This document shows, piece after piece, positions 49,101 through 56,632 of a DNA stretch of 61,340 nucleotides. Position numbers and translations under genes: made by a program. How positions within the stretch are numbered: position 1 is the stretch's first letter; every line of letters begins with the position of its first letter. Source of the stretch: Kitasatospora phosalacinea (lineage in GTDB: Bacteria; Actinomycetota; Actinomycetes; Streptomycetales; Streptomycetaceae); the NCBI RefSeq assembly GCF_000716545.1, contig NZ_JNWZ01000065.1:1-61340 (forward strand). Reading direction: 5' to 3'. A model generated the notes under the pieces. It did not search any database. It was not told the DNA's origin and saw only the letters and a program-made list of their open reading frames with translations.

Positions 49101-50000
49101 TCAGCGGTGGTCCGGCAGCGGCGCCGGGACCTCCTCCAGCACCTCCACCCCGTCCCCCACCGACAGCGTCCCCAGCACCTCCGCGCCGGTGGCGCGGACC
49201 GGCACCAGGTTCTGGCCGAACACCAGCTTCCGGCCGAGGCGGTGGTGCCGGCCCAGCGCCCGCAGCGGCTCCGGGCCGCGCCGCTCGCCGCTCTCCTGGT
49301 CGGTGGTGGTCACCACGCAGCGCCCGCACGGCTTGACCACCCGGAACTCCAGGCCGCCGACCCGGATCCGGCGCCAGCCGTCCTCGGCCCAGGCGGCGGT
49401 GCCGGAGACCACCAGGTTGGGGCGGAAGCGCTCCATCGGCAGGGGTGCGCCCTTGACCGGGTCATCGGGGTGGTCGGCGGCGATCCGGGCGTTCAGCTCG
49501 TCCAGCGAGCCGGTGGTGGTGAGCAGCAGCGGGAAGCCGTCCGCCATCGAGACCGTCTCGCCGGGGGCGGCGTACTCCGGGTCGATCGGGCGGCTGGTGG
49601 CCGGGCGGTCCAGGTGCACCAGGCGGATCTCGCCGAGCTTCGCGGGCAGCCGCTCGGCCAGCCAGGCGGAGGTCTCCTTGCCGGTCTCGACGGCGGAGAA
49701 GCTCGTGCCGAAGACGCTGACGACGGCCTCGGGGGCGCCGGCGGCCGACGCCGGTACGGCCAGGGTGTGGACGGCGCCGTCCGGGCCGGTGAGGGTGAGC
49801 GAGGTGCCGTCGGCGGACGGGGCGGGGCGGAACCGCCCGATCGAGGGCTCGTCGCGCTGGGTGAGGGCGGTGCCGTCGGGGCCGACCAGCATCCAGCGGC
49901 GGTCGCCGGCCAGGCCCCAGGGCTGCACCGCGGCGGACGGCGGGCTGAGCCGGTACATCGACTTGACCGGGTACAGGTGGAGGGAGGCGAGACTCGGCAT
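49101..50000 (-). CDS. MOSC domain protein
   Basis: 299 aa from ATG at 50000 (alternative ATG at 50009). MOSC N-terminal region (SLASLHLYPVKSMYRLSP) and the MOSC core with the conserved Cys, VKPCGRCVVTTTDQESGERRGPEPLRAL. The Cys would carry a sulfur or bind the molybdenum cofactor. Members related to YcbX/mARC reduce N-hydroxylated substrates with a partner reductase. A 17-bp tandem repeat lies upstream (50093-50134). Transcribed alone. Confidence 0.88.
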   Translation of the reverse strand: MPSLASLHLYPVKSMYRLSPPSAAVQPWGLAGDRRWMLVGPDGTALTQRDEPSIGRFRPAPSADGTSLTLTGPDGAVHTLAVPASAAGAPEAVVSVFGTSFSAVETGKETSAWLAERLPAKLGEIRLVHLDRPATSRPIDPEYAAPGETVSMADGFPLLLTTTGSLDELNARIAADHPDDPVKGAPLPMERFRPNLVVSGTAAWAEDGWRRIRVGGLEFRVVKPCGRCVVTTTDQESGERRGPEPLRALGRHHRLGRKLVFGQNLVPVRATGAEVLGTLSVGDGVEVLEEVPAPLPDHR

Positions 50001-50092
50001 GCCCACCATCCTGCCAGGCGAACGGCCGGGCCCGGTACGGCGCTTCCCCGCGCCCCGGCGGGGAGCCGGGAGGCGGGGAAGCGGGCGGTGCG

Positions 50093-50134
50093 GTGGAGCG
50101 GGTGGTGGGGTGGAGCGGGTGGTGGGGTGGAGCG
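50093..50134. repeat. 17-bp tandem repeat, about 2.5 copies
   Basis: Unit GTGGAGCGGGTGGTGGG occupies 50093-50109 and 50110-50126 exactly, with a partial third copy to 50134. It lies about 90 bp upstream of the MOSC gene start, in an otherwise empty 245-bp spacer. Probably slippage-generated. Confidence 0.9.
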
Positions 50135-50245
50135 CGGTGCGGTGCAGGCGATGCGGTGCGCCCGCCCGGGCGGGGTGCGCGGGCGGGCGGTGTGGGGGAT
50201 GAAACGCGTCGTTGCGTGGTGACCTTGCCCCCCGGGGAGGGGTTC

Positions 50246-50863
50246 TCAGCCGGCCTGCGGGTACTGCCGGTACTGCGGGTACTGCTGCGGGGCCGCCGCC
50301 GGGCGCAGGTTGTTGCCGCCGAAGGACTGGTCGCCGAACGACTGCTGCTGCGGGGCCGGTTGGGCGCCGAACTGCTGCGAGTTGAAGGTCGGCGTGAAGC
50401 TCTGCGGGGCGGTGGCGAAGCCGTTGCCGGGGGCCTGCGGCGCGGGGTACGCCTGGGCGGGCTGCGGCTGCGGCTGCGGCTGGAACTGGCCGGTCGGGCG
50501 CTGGGTGGGCAGGAAGCCCTGCGGCGCGGCGGCGTAGCCGTGCTGCGGCTGGGCCGGGACGTGTCCGTAGCCGGGCTGGGCCGGGACGTACGGGGCCGGG
50601 GCCGGGGTGCTGCTCGGGCCGGGGCCCAGCGCGAGACGGGCCGGGGGCAGGGCGGGCAGGTTCGACTGGGGGGAGTCGAAGCCGGTGCCGAAACCGCTGC
50701 CGTAGGCGGAGGACCAGGAGGGGGCCGGGAGGGCCGGGGGCACGTTGATCGGTGCGATCTGCGGGATGCCGCGTTCTGCGACCAGGCTGTCGTAGATGGG
50801 CGTGCCGGAGGAGAAGGACGGAGGGGGGTAGCCGACTCCGTCGTAGGAGCGGGGCGAGGTCAT
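50246..50863 (-). CDS. Low-complexity Pro/Gln/Ala-rich protein (DUF6643-like)
   Basis: 205 aa from ATG at 50863 (MTSPRSYDG). The first ~45 residues are conserved in look (GTPIYDSLVAERGIPQIAPINVP), as in the streptomycete DUF6643 family; the rest is disordered, rich in Pro, Ala, Gln and Gly with repeats such as VPAQPGYGHVPAQPQHGY. No signal peptide. Function unknown. No ribosome-binding site is evident, and a near-palindrome (50866-50882) overlaps the likely promoter. Confidence 0.75.
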   Translation of the reverse strand: MTSPRSYDGVGYPPPSFSSGTPIYDSLVAERGIPQIAPINVPPALPAPSWSSAYGSGFGTGFDSPQSNLPALPPARLALGPGPSSTPAPAPYVPAQPGYGHVPAQPQHGYAAAPQGFLPTQRPTGQFQPQPQPQPAQAYPAPQAPGNGFATAPQSFTPTFNSQQFGAQPAPQQQSFGDQSFGGNNLRPAAAPQQYPQYRQYPQAG

Positions 50864-51206
50864 GGGGCATACCGTAAGCCCACAACGTGCCTGCTGAGGA
50901 GAGCGGAGCGGCCTGGAGTTCAACTGTTTACAGACTCTTCGCTCGCTCGAATCGGGCATTGCCGGGCAGATCCGGGCGAAACGAGGGTTCGTTTCGGTCA
51001 TCCCGGCTCCATCGTCCGTGCACCACCCGCTCACCCGGTGCCGGACAAAAGCCGCCGATCGGTCGGGGGAAAGGCTCCGCCAAGGTTCCGTTAAGCCGGT
51101 GGTGGTCCAGACCGCCGTGGCGGCCGCCGGGAGGCGCGGCCGGGAACGGGTTCCGGCCCGGGCGGCGGGGAGCCGTCCGGGCCGGGGAGCGGTGCGGGAG
51201 GGCGCC
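50864..51206. other. 343-bp intergenic region with a perfect 8-bp hairpin
   Basis: Between the DUF6643-like gene start and the mscL stop. CGAAACGA-GGGT-TCGTTTCG (50977-50996) is a perfect inverted repeat without a T tract. It lies too far downstream of mscL to be an obvious terminator and could be an operator for the DUF6643-like promoter. No ORF or RNA gene is apparent. Confidence 0.45.
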
Positions 51207-51656
51207 TCAGCGGGCGGACGCGGCGGCGGCCTGGGCGGGGAAGCCCGGGCGGCCGGCCAACTCGCTGGTGCAGTGGGCGCAGCGGGTCGCCGCGGCCGGG
51301 ACGGTGCTGAGGCACTCGGGGCAGTCGGCCTTGGCCACCGGGGTGTCCTTGACCGGGTTGAAACGGTTCTGCAGCTTGCCGACGGGCATCACGACGGCGA
51401 AGTAGATCACCGCGGCGACCAGCACGAAGCTGATCAGGGCCTGGAGGAACGCGCCGTAGGGGAAGGTGACGCCGGCCGCGGTGAACGACTCCTTGCTGAA
51501 GTCGCCGACCGCGCCGGAGGCGATGCCGATCAGCGGGGTCAGGAAGGCCGCGACGAAACCGGTGACGACGGCCGTGAAGGCCGCGCCGATGACGATGCCG
51601 ACCGCGAGGTCGACGACGTTGCCGCGCAGCAGGAAGCTACGGAATCCCTTGAACAT
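51207..51656 (-). CDS. mscL: Large-conductance mechanosensitive channel MscL with C-terminal zinc ribbon
   Basis: 149 aa from ATG at 51656 (MFKGFRSFLLRGN), AGGA eight nt upstream. TM1 follows VVDLAVGIVIGAAFTAVVTGFVAAFLTP, the canonical MscL pore helix; TM2 is LISFVLVAAVIYFAVVMPVGKL. The pentameric channel opens on hypo-osmotic shock. The C-terminus adds CPECLSTVPAAATRCAHC, a CxxC...CxxC zinc-ribbon-like tail found in many actinobacterial MscL. Two copies of CGGTCCAACC (51671 and 51687) lie just upstream. Confidence 0.95.
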   Translation of the reverse strand: MFKGFRSFLLRGNVVDLAVGIVIGAAFTAVVTGFVAAFLTPLIGIASGAVGDFSKESFTAAGVTFPYGAFLQALISFVLVAAVIYFAVVMPVGKLQNRFNPVKDTPVAKADCPECLSTVPAAATRCAHCTSELAGRPGFPAQAAAASAR

Positions 51657-51743
51657 GACGGCCATCCTGGCGGTCCAACCTCCCTGCGGTCCAACCGAGT
51701 TCACCTGATCCGACTAACGGCCGAACCGCCTTGCGAGGATCGC

Positions 51744-52946
51744 TCAGACGCGCCCGAGCGCGGCTGCGACCTCCGCCGCGAAGGGCTGGACACGCACCAC
51801 CGCGTCGGCGACCCGGCGGACCGTCGCGGCGTCCATGTGCGACCACAGCGGGACGGTCAGCACCGAGGCCGCCAGCCGGTCGGTGCGCGGCAGCTCCTCC
51901 GCCTGCCCGAGGTGGGCGTACGCGCGCTGCCGGTTGACGGGCGGGAAGAAGTAGCGGCGGGTGTCGATGCCCTCGGCCTTCAGCGCGGCGGCCAGCCGCC
52001 GGTTGTCCAGGCCGAAGGCGTCGGCGTCCAGGATCAGCGTGAGGTCCTTGAAGGTCGAGGTGTCGCCCTCCTCCGGCAGCGCCAGCCGCAGGCCCGGGAC
52101 GCCGGCGACGACCCGGGCGAACTCGGCGACCAGCGCGCCCCGGTGGGCCACCCGCTCGGGCAGGCCGGCCAGCCAGGTCAGGCCGACGGCCGCGTGCAGC
52201 TCGCTCATCCGGGCGTTCAGGCCCGGGAACAGGGTGTCGTAGTCGCCCGGGTTGCCGTAGTCGCGGGCGGTGCGCAGGGTCTGCGCCAGCGCGGCGTCCC
52301 GGGTGGCGACCAGGCCGCCCTCGCCGGCCACCGCGACCTTCGTCGGGCTCATCGAGAACACCTCGGCCAGGCCGAAGTTGCCCACCGGCACGCCGCGCCG
52401 CTTCGAGCCCAGGCCGTGCGCCGCGTCGTACACCAGCGGCACCCCGGCCGCGTCGGCGATCCGCCCCAGCTCCTCGGTCTGGCAGGGCGTGCCGTACACA
52501 TGGGTGGCCATCACCGCGGCGGGGGAGTCGGCGGCCTTCAGCCGGGCCTCCGCGTCGGCCGGGTCGAGCGTGATGTCCTGCTCCCTGGCCTCCGCGAACA
52601 GCGGGCTGCCGCCCGCCCAGTGCGCGGCGTGCGCGGTCGCCGAGAAGGTGAAGCCCGGCATCAGCACCGGCCGCCGTCCGCCCACCCCCGCGGCCTGCAG
52701 CACCAGCATCAGCCCGGCCGTGCAGTTGGACACCGCCACCACGTGCGGCACCTCCATCAACTCGGCGGCGCGCTCCTCCAGTTGCCGCACCAGCGGCCCG
52801 TTGGTGAGCATCCCGGAGTCCAGCACCTCGCCGAGCCGCCCGAGCAGCCCCTCCCGGTCGGGCACCTCGACCCGGGTCAGCGGCAGGCCGTCGGGGAAGG
52901 CGGGCGCGCCGCCGAGGGCGGCGGGGCGGTTCTGGTCGGTCGTCAT
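51744..52946 (-). CDS. DegT/DnrJ/EryC1/StrS family aminotransferase
   Basis: 400 aa from ATG at 52946. Family landmarks: SNCTAGLMLVLQA, PGFTFSATAHAA, DAAHGLGSKRRG, the PLP Lys in FSMSPTKVAVAGEGG, and RDYGNPGDYDTLFPGLNARMSELHAAVGL. These enzymes transaminate keto-sugars or cyclitols, usually on UDP or dTDP sugars, or make AHBA-like intermediates. Its start overlaps the stop of the upstream membrane protein (ATGA at 52943-52946), tying it to the polysaccharide operon; an amino-sugar of the surface polymer is the likely product. Confidence 0.9.
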   Translation of the reverse strand: MTTDQNRPAALGGAPAFPDGLPLTRVEVPDREGLLGRLGEVLDSGMLTNGPLVRQLEERAAELMEVPHVVAVSNCTAGLMLVLQAAGVGGRRPVLMPGFTFSATAHAAHWAGGSPLFAEAREQDITLDPADAEARLKAADSPAAVMATHVYGTPCQTEELGRIADAAGVPLVYDAAHGLGSKRRGVPVGNFGLAEVFSMSPTKVAVAGEGGLVATRDAALAQTLRTARDYGNPGDYDTLFPGLNARMSELHAAVGLTWLAGLPERVAHRGALVAEFARVVAGVPGLRLALPEEGDTSTFKDLTLILDADAFGLDNRRLAAALKAEGIDTRRYFFPPVNRQRAYAHLGQAEELPRTDRLAASVLTVPLWSHMDAATVRRVADAVVRVQPFAAEVAAALGRV

Positions 52947-54466
52947 GAGGTCGAGCCCCCCTGGGTTCGTGACGGATCCGGAGCGCCGACGGCGACCGGA
53001 AGTTCGGGCCCGGTCCGGGCGGCGCCCCACTGGCCGGGCTGGGCCCGCCACACGGGCGCGCGGCGGCGCCGCACCCGGCCGGCCGCCGGCCGGGGGATCG
53101 CCAGCAGCACCAGCACCAGCGGCAGCACCTGCACCCGCTCGCGCGACAGGATGCCCATGTTGTTGATGGTCGAGAACGCCCAGCAGAACAGCAGCGTGTA
53201 CACCACCGTGAAGGCGACGTACGAGCGCCGCAGGAACAGCTTCGGGATCCGCGCCAGCTGCGGCCAGGCCCGGACGAACATCACCAGCAGCGCGAAGCAC
53301 TCCACCGACTGGATCAGGTTCTGGACGTTCGACGCCTCGAACGGGAACGGTCGGAACAGCACGCTCACCACCGACACCGGCAGCTTCACCGGGTTCAGGC
53401 TGAACGCGGGCGCCGGCTCGTCCGCGGCCGCCGCGTTGATCACCGAATCGCCCTGCGAGGTCCGCCGCGAGGTCTCCGACAGCACCTGGTTGACCGCGTC
53501 CCCGCCGGTGCCGGTGGTGCCGAAGAAGGTCGACACCTGCTGCAGCATCAGCATCACGCCCACCGCCAGCACCGCCGCCGTCAGCACCGTCCGCAGCGGC
53601 CCCAGCGCCGACACCTGCCGCGGCCGCTTGCGCAGCAGGTACGCCACGCTCAGGCCCGCGCCCGCCAGCACCGTCACGTGCGGCCGCACCATCGCCGTGC
53701 CCAGCGAACCCAGCGCGATGCACGCGAACGCCCCGAACCGCCGCTCCAGCAACCGGGCCACCCCGTACGCGGTCAGGCCCAGGCAGAACATCATCCAGGC
53801 GTCCTTGCCGATGCTGGACGGCCAGAACAGCAGCGAGGGCAGGAAGAACACCAGCTTCGCGTAGCGCCGCGAGTCCGCCTCCGGGAAGGCGATCTGCAGC
53901 GCCCGCCAGAAGAACAGCAGCCCCCAGAAGCCCAGCCAGGAGAACACCAGGAAACCGCCCACCAGGGTCGGCCCGGTCACCGCGTACACCACCCCGGTGA
54001 CGATGATGACGAAACCGGTGCCCGCGACCTTCATCCCCAGGTCGTAGTGGAGCCCGGCCGAGAAGTCCGTCGTGGTCAGGTACCGGGCCAGCTCGGAGCC
54101 CTTCCGGTGGTACATCTTGGCGTCCGCCGCGCCGCCGTACAGCACGAACGCCATCAGGTACCGGGGGAAGGCGCAGGCCAGCTTCGCCGCCATCGCCACC
54201 ACCAGCAGCTTGAACACCCCGCGCTCCGGGTTGCCCGCCGCGACCCTGGCCAGGATCGGCGTCCCGACCGCCATCAGCGCGGGCGCCACCAGCAGCGCCC
54301 CCCAGGTGTCGTACGAGGTGTGCACCATCGCCAGCACGAACACCGTCACGTAGCCCAGCACCAGCACCCAGGCCAGCGCCGCCGGCCGGCCGCGCCGCAG
54401 CGCCCCGCGCAGCCGGGCGGACGGACGGGAGCGGCGGCGCGCGCGGGCGGCGAGCAGGGGCGCCAT
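52943..54466 (-). CDS. Polytopic membrane protein of the polysaccharide locus
   Basis: 507 aa from ATG at 54466. About ten hydrophobic segments; a conserved-looking block FFLPSLLFWPSSIGKDAWMMFCLGLTAYG and a large extracytoplasmic loop (around residues 300-370, STFFGTTGTGGDAVNQVLSE). It does not match Wzy, Wzx or O-antigen ligase motifs that I can see. By position (between GNAT and DegT genes, 1-nt TGATG overlap upstream and ATGA overlap downstream) it probably polymerises, exports or modifies the polymer. Family not recognised. Confidence 0.75.
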   Translation of the reverse strand: MAPLLAARARRRSRPSARLRGALRRGRPAALAWVLVLGYVTVFVLAMVHTSYDTWGALLVAPALMAVGTPILARVAAGNPERGVFKLLVVAMAAKLACAFPRYLMAFVLYGGAADAKMYHRKGSELARYLTTTDFSAGLHYDLGMKVAGTGFVIIVTGVVYAVTGPTLVGGFLVFSWLGFWGLLFFWRALQIAFPEADSRRYAKLVFFLPSLLFWPSSIGKDAWMMFCLGLTAYGVARLLERRFGAFACIALGSLGTAMVRPHVTVLAGAGLSVAYLLRKRPRQVSALGPLRTVLTAAVLAVGVMLMLQQVSTFFGTTGTGGDAVNQVLSETSRRTSQGDSVINAAAADEPAPAFSLNPVKLPVSVVSVLFRPFPFEASNVQNLIQSVECFALLVMFVRAWPQLARIPKLFLRRSYVAFTVVYTLLFCWAFSTINNMGILSRERVQVLPLVLVLLAIPRPAAGRVRRRRAPVWRAQPGQWGAARTGPELPVAVGAPDPSRTQGGSTS

Positions 54467-55512
54467 CAGAAGACCTCCAGGTCGCCGAGGCTGAACCGCC
54501 AGTCGGCGAGGGTGCGTCCGGCCGGCAGCGGGCCGGCCGGGGTGCGGGCGGCCAGCACCATGCCGGTGCGCGGCGCCCGCACGCAACCCGCCCGCAGGCC
54601 GGCCGCGGCCGCCTCGGTGCCGGGGGAGAGGTGGGTGGCGGCGTGGTCGCAGCCGGAGGACGCCGCGACGCGCAGCAGCTGCGCCGCCGCGGCCCGGTCG
54701 CCCGGGCGGACGATCAGCTCGGCCAGCGTGAACTCCGCCAGCGGGCCGCGCCGCCGCGGCCGCCCGAACGCCAACCCGACCAGCTCGCCGCCCCGTTCGA
54801 CGCTCGCCACCCGGTAGTCCAGGCCCGGCGCGGCCCCGTACCGCCAGGCCAGGTAGCCGGCGGTGCGCACCGTGTGCAGCCGGGGATCGGCCGCGTCCGC
54901 CCGCTCCCGCTCGGCCAGCAGCCCCGCGAGCTGCTCCGCCCACCGGGCGTCCGGCGCGGCCAACCACTCGGCGGCGGGAGGCAGTTCGCAGCGCGGCGGC
55001 CCCGGGGGCCCGGGCCGGCGGGACAGCGCCGCCCGGGCGCCCCGGGCGAACGACACCGGCCGGGCCACCCGCAGCGCCACCGGGACGCGGCCCAGCTCCC
55101 GCCAGCCCATCCTCAGGTAGCCGGGCAGGCTGTTGCCGTTCGGCGTGTTGAACACCAACTCGGCCTCGCCCCGCACCTGTTCGAGCAGCTCGGTGGTCAG
55201 CCGGCGGAAGATCCCGCGCCCCCGGAAGTCGGGGTGCGTCGCGGTGTCCACCGGCCGCACCGCCCGCACCTCGCGGCCGCCCTCCCCGCGCCAGGACCAG
55301 CGCAGGAACAGCCGCACCCCCGCGATCCGCCCGTCGTCCGCCACCGCGACCAGGCCCGGACTCGACCCGAACGGGTTCGCCCGGTGCTTCCAGTCGAAGA
55401 ACTCCGCGCTGCGCCGCCCGGTCGGGCCGCCCGCCAGCGAAGCCGTCAACAGCTCCAGCACCGCCGGAACGTCCGCCGGCTCCAGCCGCCGGTACGCCAG
55501 TCCACCACCCAC
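54466..55512 (-). CDS. GNAT-like N-acyltransferase of the polysaccharide locus
   Basis: 348 aa from GTG at 55512. The N-terminal half (about 5-165) has the acetyl-CoA motif RPVDTATHPDFRGRGIFRRLTTELLEQV and VFNTPNGNSLPGYLRMGWRELG, typical of longer GNAT proteins in sugar loci. The C-terminal half (about 185-345) looks like a second, degenerate GNAT fold (ELVGLAFGRPRR, LAELIVRPGDRAAAAQLL). It may acylate an amino-sugar made by the DegT enzyme. It overlaps the membrane protein start by one nt and is 25 bp downstream of the GT4 gene. Confidence 0.78.
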   Translation of the reverse strand: MGGGLAYRRLEPADVPAVLELLTASLAGGPTGRRSAEFFDWKHRANPFGSSPGLVAVADDGRIAGVRLFLRWSWRGEGGREVRAVRPVDTATHPDFRGRGIFRRLTTELLEQVRGEAELVFNTPNGNSLPGYLRMGWRELGRVPVALRVARPVSFARGARAALSRRPGPPGPPRCELPPAAEWLAAPDARWAEQLAGLLAERERADAADPRLHTVRTAGYLAWRYGAAPGLDYRVASVERGGELVGLAFGRPRRRGPLAEFTLAELIVRPGDRAAAAQLLRVAASSGCDHAATHLSPGTEAAAAGLRAGCVRAPRTGMVLAARTPAGPLPAGRTLADWRFSLGDLEVF

Positions 55513-55537
55513 GTCGTGCTCCGCCCCACCAGTCGGT

Positions 55538-56632
55538 TCAGTTCGCCAGGACCCGCGCGTACACCCGCTCGATCGCCCGCTGCGCGCCCGCCACGTCGAA
55601 GGACTCCGACCGCGCCCGGGCCGCCGCGCCCATCCGCTCCCGCAGGACCGGATCGGCCAACTCGCCCAGCGCCGCCGCCAGCCGCTCCGGATCGCCCGGC
55701 GGCACCAGCCGGCCCTGCACGCCGTCGTCCAGGATCTCCGGCATGCCGCCGACCTCCGTCACCACCGACGGCAGGCCCGAGGCCATCGCCTCCATCAGCG
55801 CCACCGGCAGGCCCTCCTGGCGCGAGCTCAGACAGAACACGTCCCAGCCCGGCAGCAGCGCCGGCACGTCCGCGCGCATGCCCGCGAACAGCACGCCCGC
55901 CCCCGCCCGCGCCCTCAACTCGGCCTCCAGCGGGCCCGAACCGACCAGCACCAGCCGGGCGTCCGGCTCCCGCCCGCGCAGCAGCGCGAACGCCGCCAGC
56001 AGCGTCGCCTGGTCCTTCTTCGCCGTCAGGTTGCCGACCGTGCCGACCACCAGCGCGCCGTCCGGCAGCCCCAGTTCGGCCCGCGCCGCGCGCCGCGCCG
56101 CCGGGTCGGACGGCGCGTCGCCCAGATCGGGGCCGTGGTGCACCACCGACAGCCACTCGCCCGCCCGGCGCCGCCCGACCCCCGCCGCCACCGCGTGCGA
56201 CACCGCGATCACCGCGTCGTTGCGTCCGTACGTGAGCGCGTTCGCCCACCGGGTCGGCAGCCGGTAGCGCTCCCACAGGTTGTGCTCGGTGTGCACCAGC
56301 CGCGGCCGCCGCCCGCCGCCGGGCCGCAGCAGCCGCGCCGCGACCGCCGGCACCGGCATGTGGGTGTGCACCAGGTCGTAGCGGCGCTCCGCCAGCAGCG
56401 CCCGCAGCCGCAGCGGCCAGCGCCGCCCCGGCGCGCCGCCCAGGCAGTGCACCGGCACGCCCGCCGCCTCCAGCGCCGGCACCAGCGCGTCCTTGTGCGG
56501 CAGCACGTACGCCACCTCGATGTCGTAGCGCGAGCGGTCCGCGTGCCGCACGCAGTTGAGCAGCAACTGCTCCGCCCCGCCCCGGCCCAGGCCCTTCGCC
56601 AGCCAGAGCACCCTGGCCCGCGAGCCGCTCAC
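55538..56632 (-). CDS. GT4-family glycosyltransferase
   Basis: 364 aa from GTG at 56632 in GTGA overlap with the Wzz/kinase stop. GT-B fold with N-terminal GGAEQLLLNCVRH and VHTHMPVPAVAARLL; C-terminal donor domain with VVGTVGNLTAKKDQATLL and the E-x7-E motif EGLPVALMEAMASGLPSVVTEVGGMPEIL (retaining enzymes). It adds a sugar to the growing surface polysaccharide. No membrane segment. Confidence 0.92.
   Translation of the reverse strand: MSGSRARVLWLAKGLGRGGAEQLLLNCVRHADRSRYDIEVAYVLPHKDALVPALEAAGVPVHCLGGAPGRRWPLRLRALLAERRYDLVHTHMPVPAVAARLLRPGGGRRPRLVHTEHNLWERYRLPTRWANALTYGRNDAVIAVSHAVAAGVGRRRAGEWLSVVHHGPDLGDAPSDPAARRAARAELGLPDGALVVGTVGNLTAKKDQATLLAAFALLRGREPDARLVLVGSGPLEAELRARAGAGVLFAGMRADVPALLPGWDVFCLSSRQEGLPVALMEAMASGLPSVVTEVGGMPEILDDGVQGRLVPPGDPERLAAALGELADPVLRERMGAAARARSESFDVAGAQRAIERVYARVLAN

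Noticed and set aside
49101..50885. A continuous 594-codon frame joining the MOSC protein with a Pro/Arg-rich N-terminal part
   Set aside because: The N-terminal part is a frame shadow of the DUF6643-like gene; the MOSC protein has its own ATG at 50000 with conserved N-terminus.
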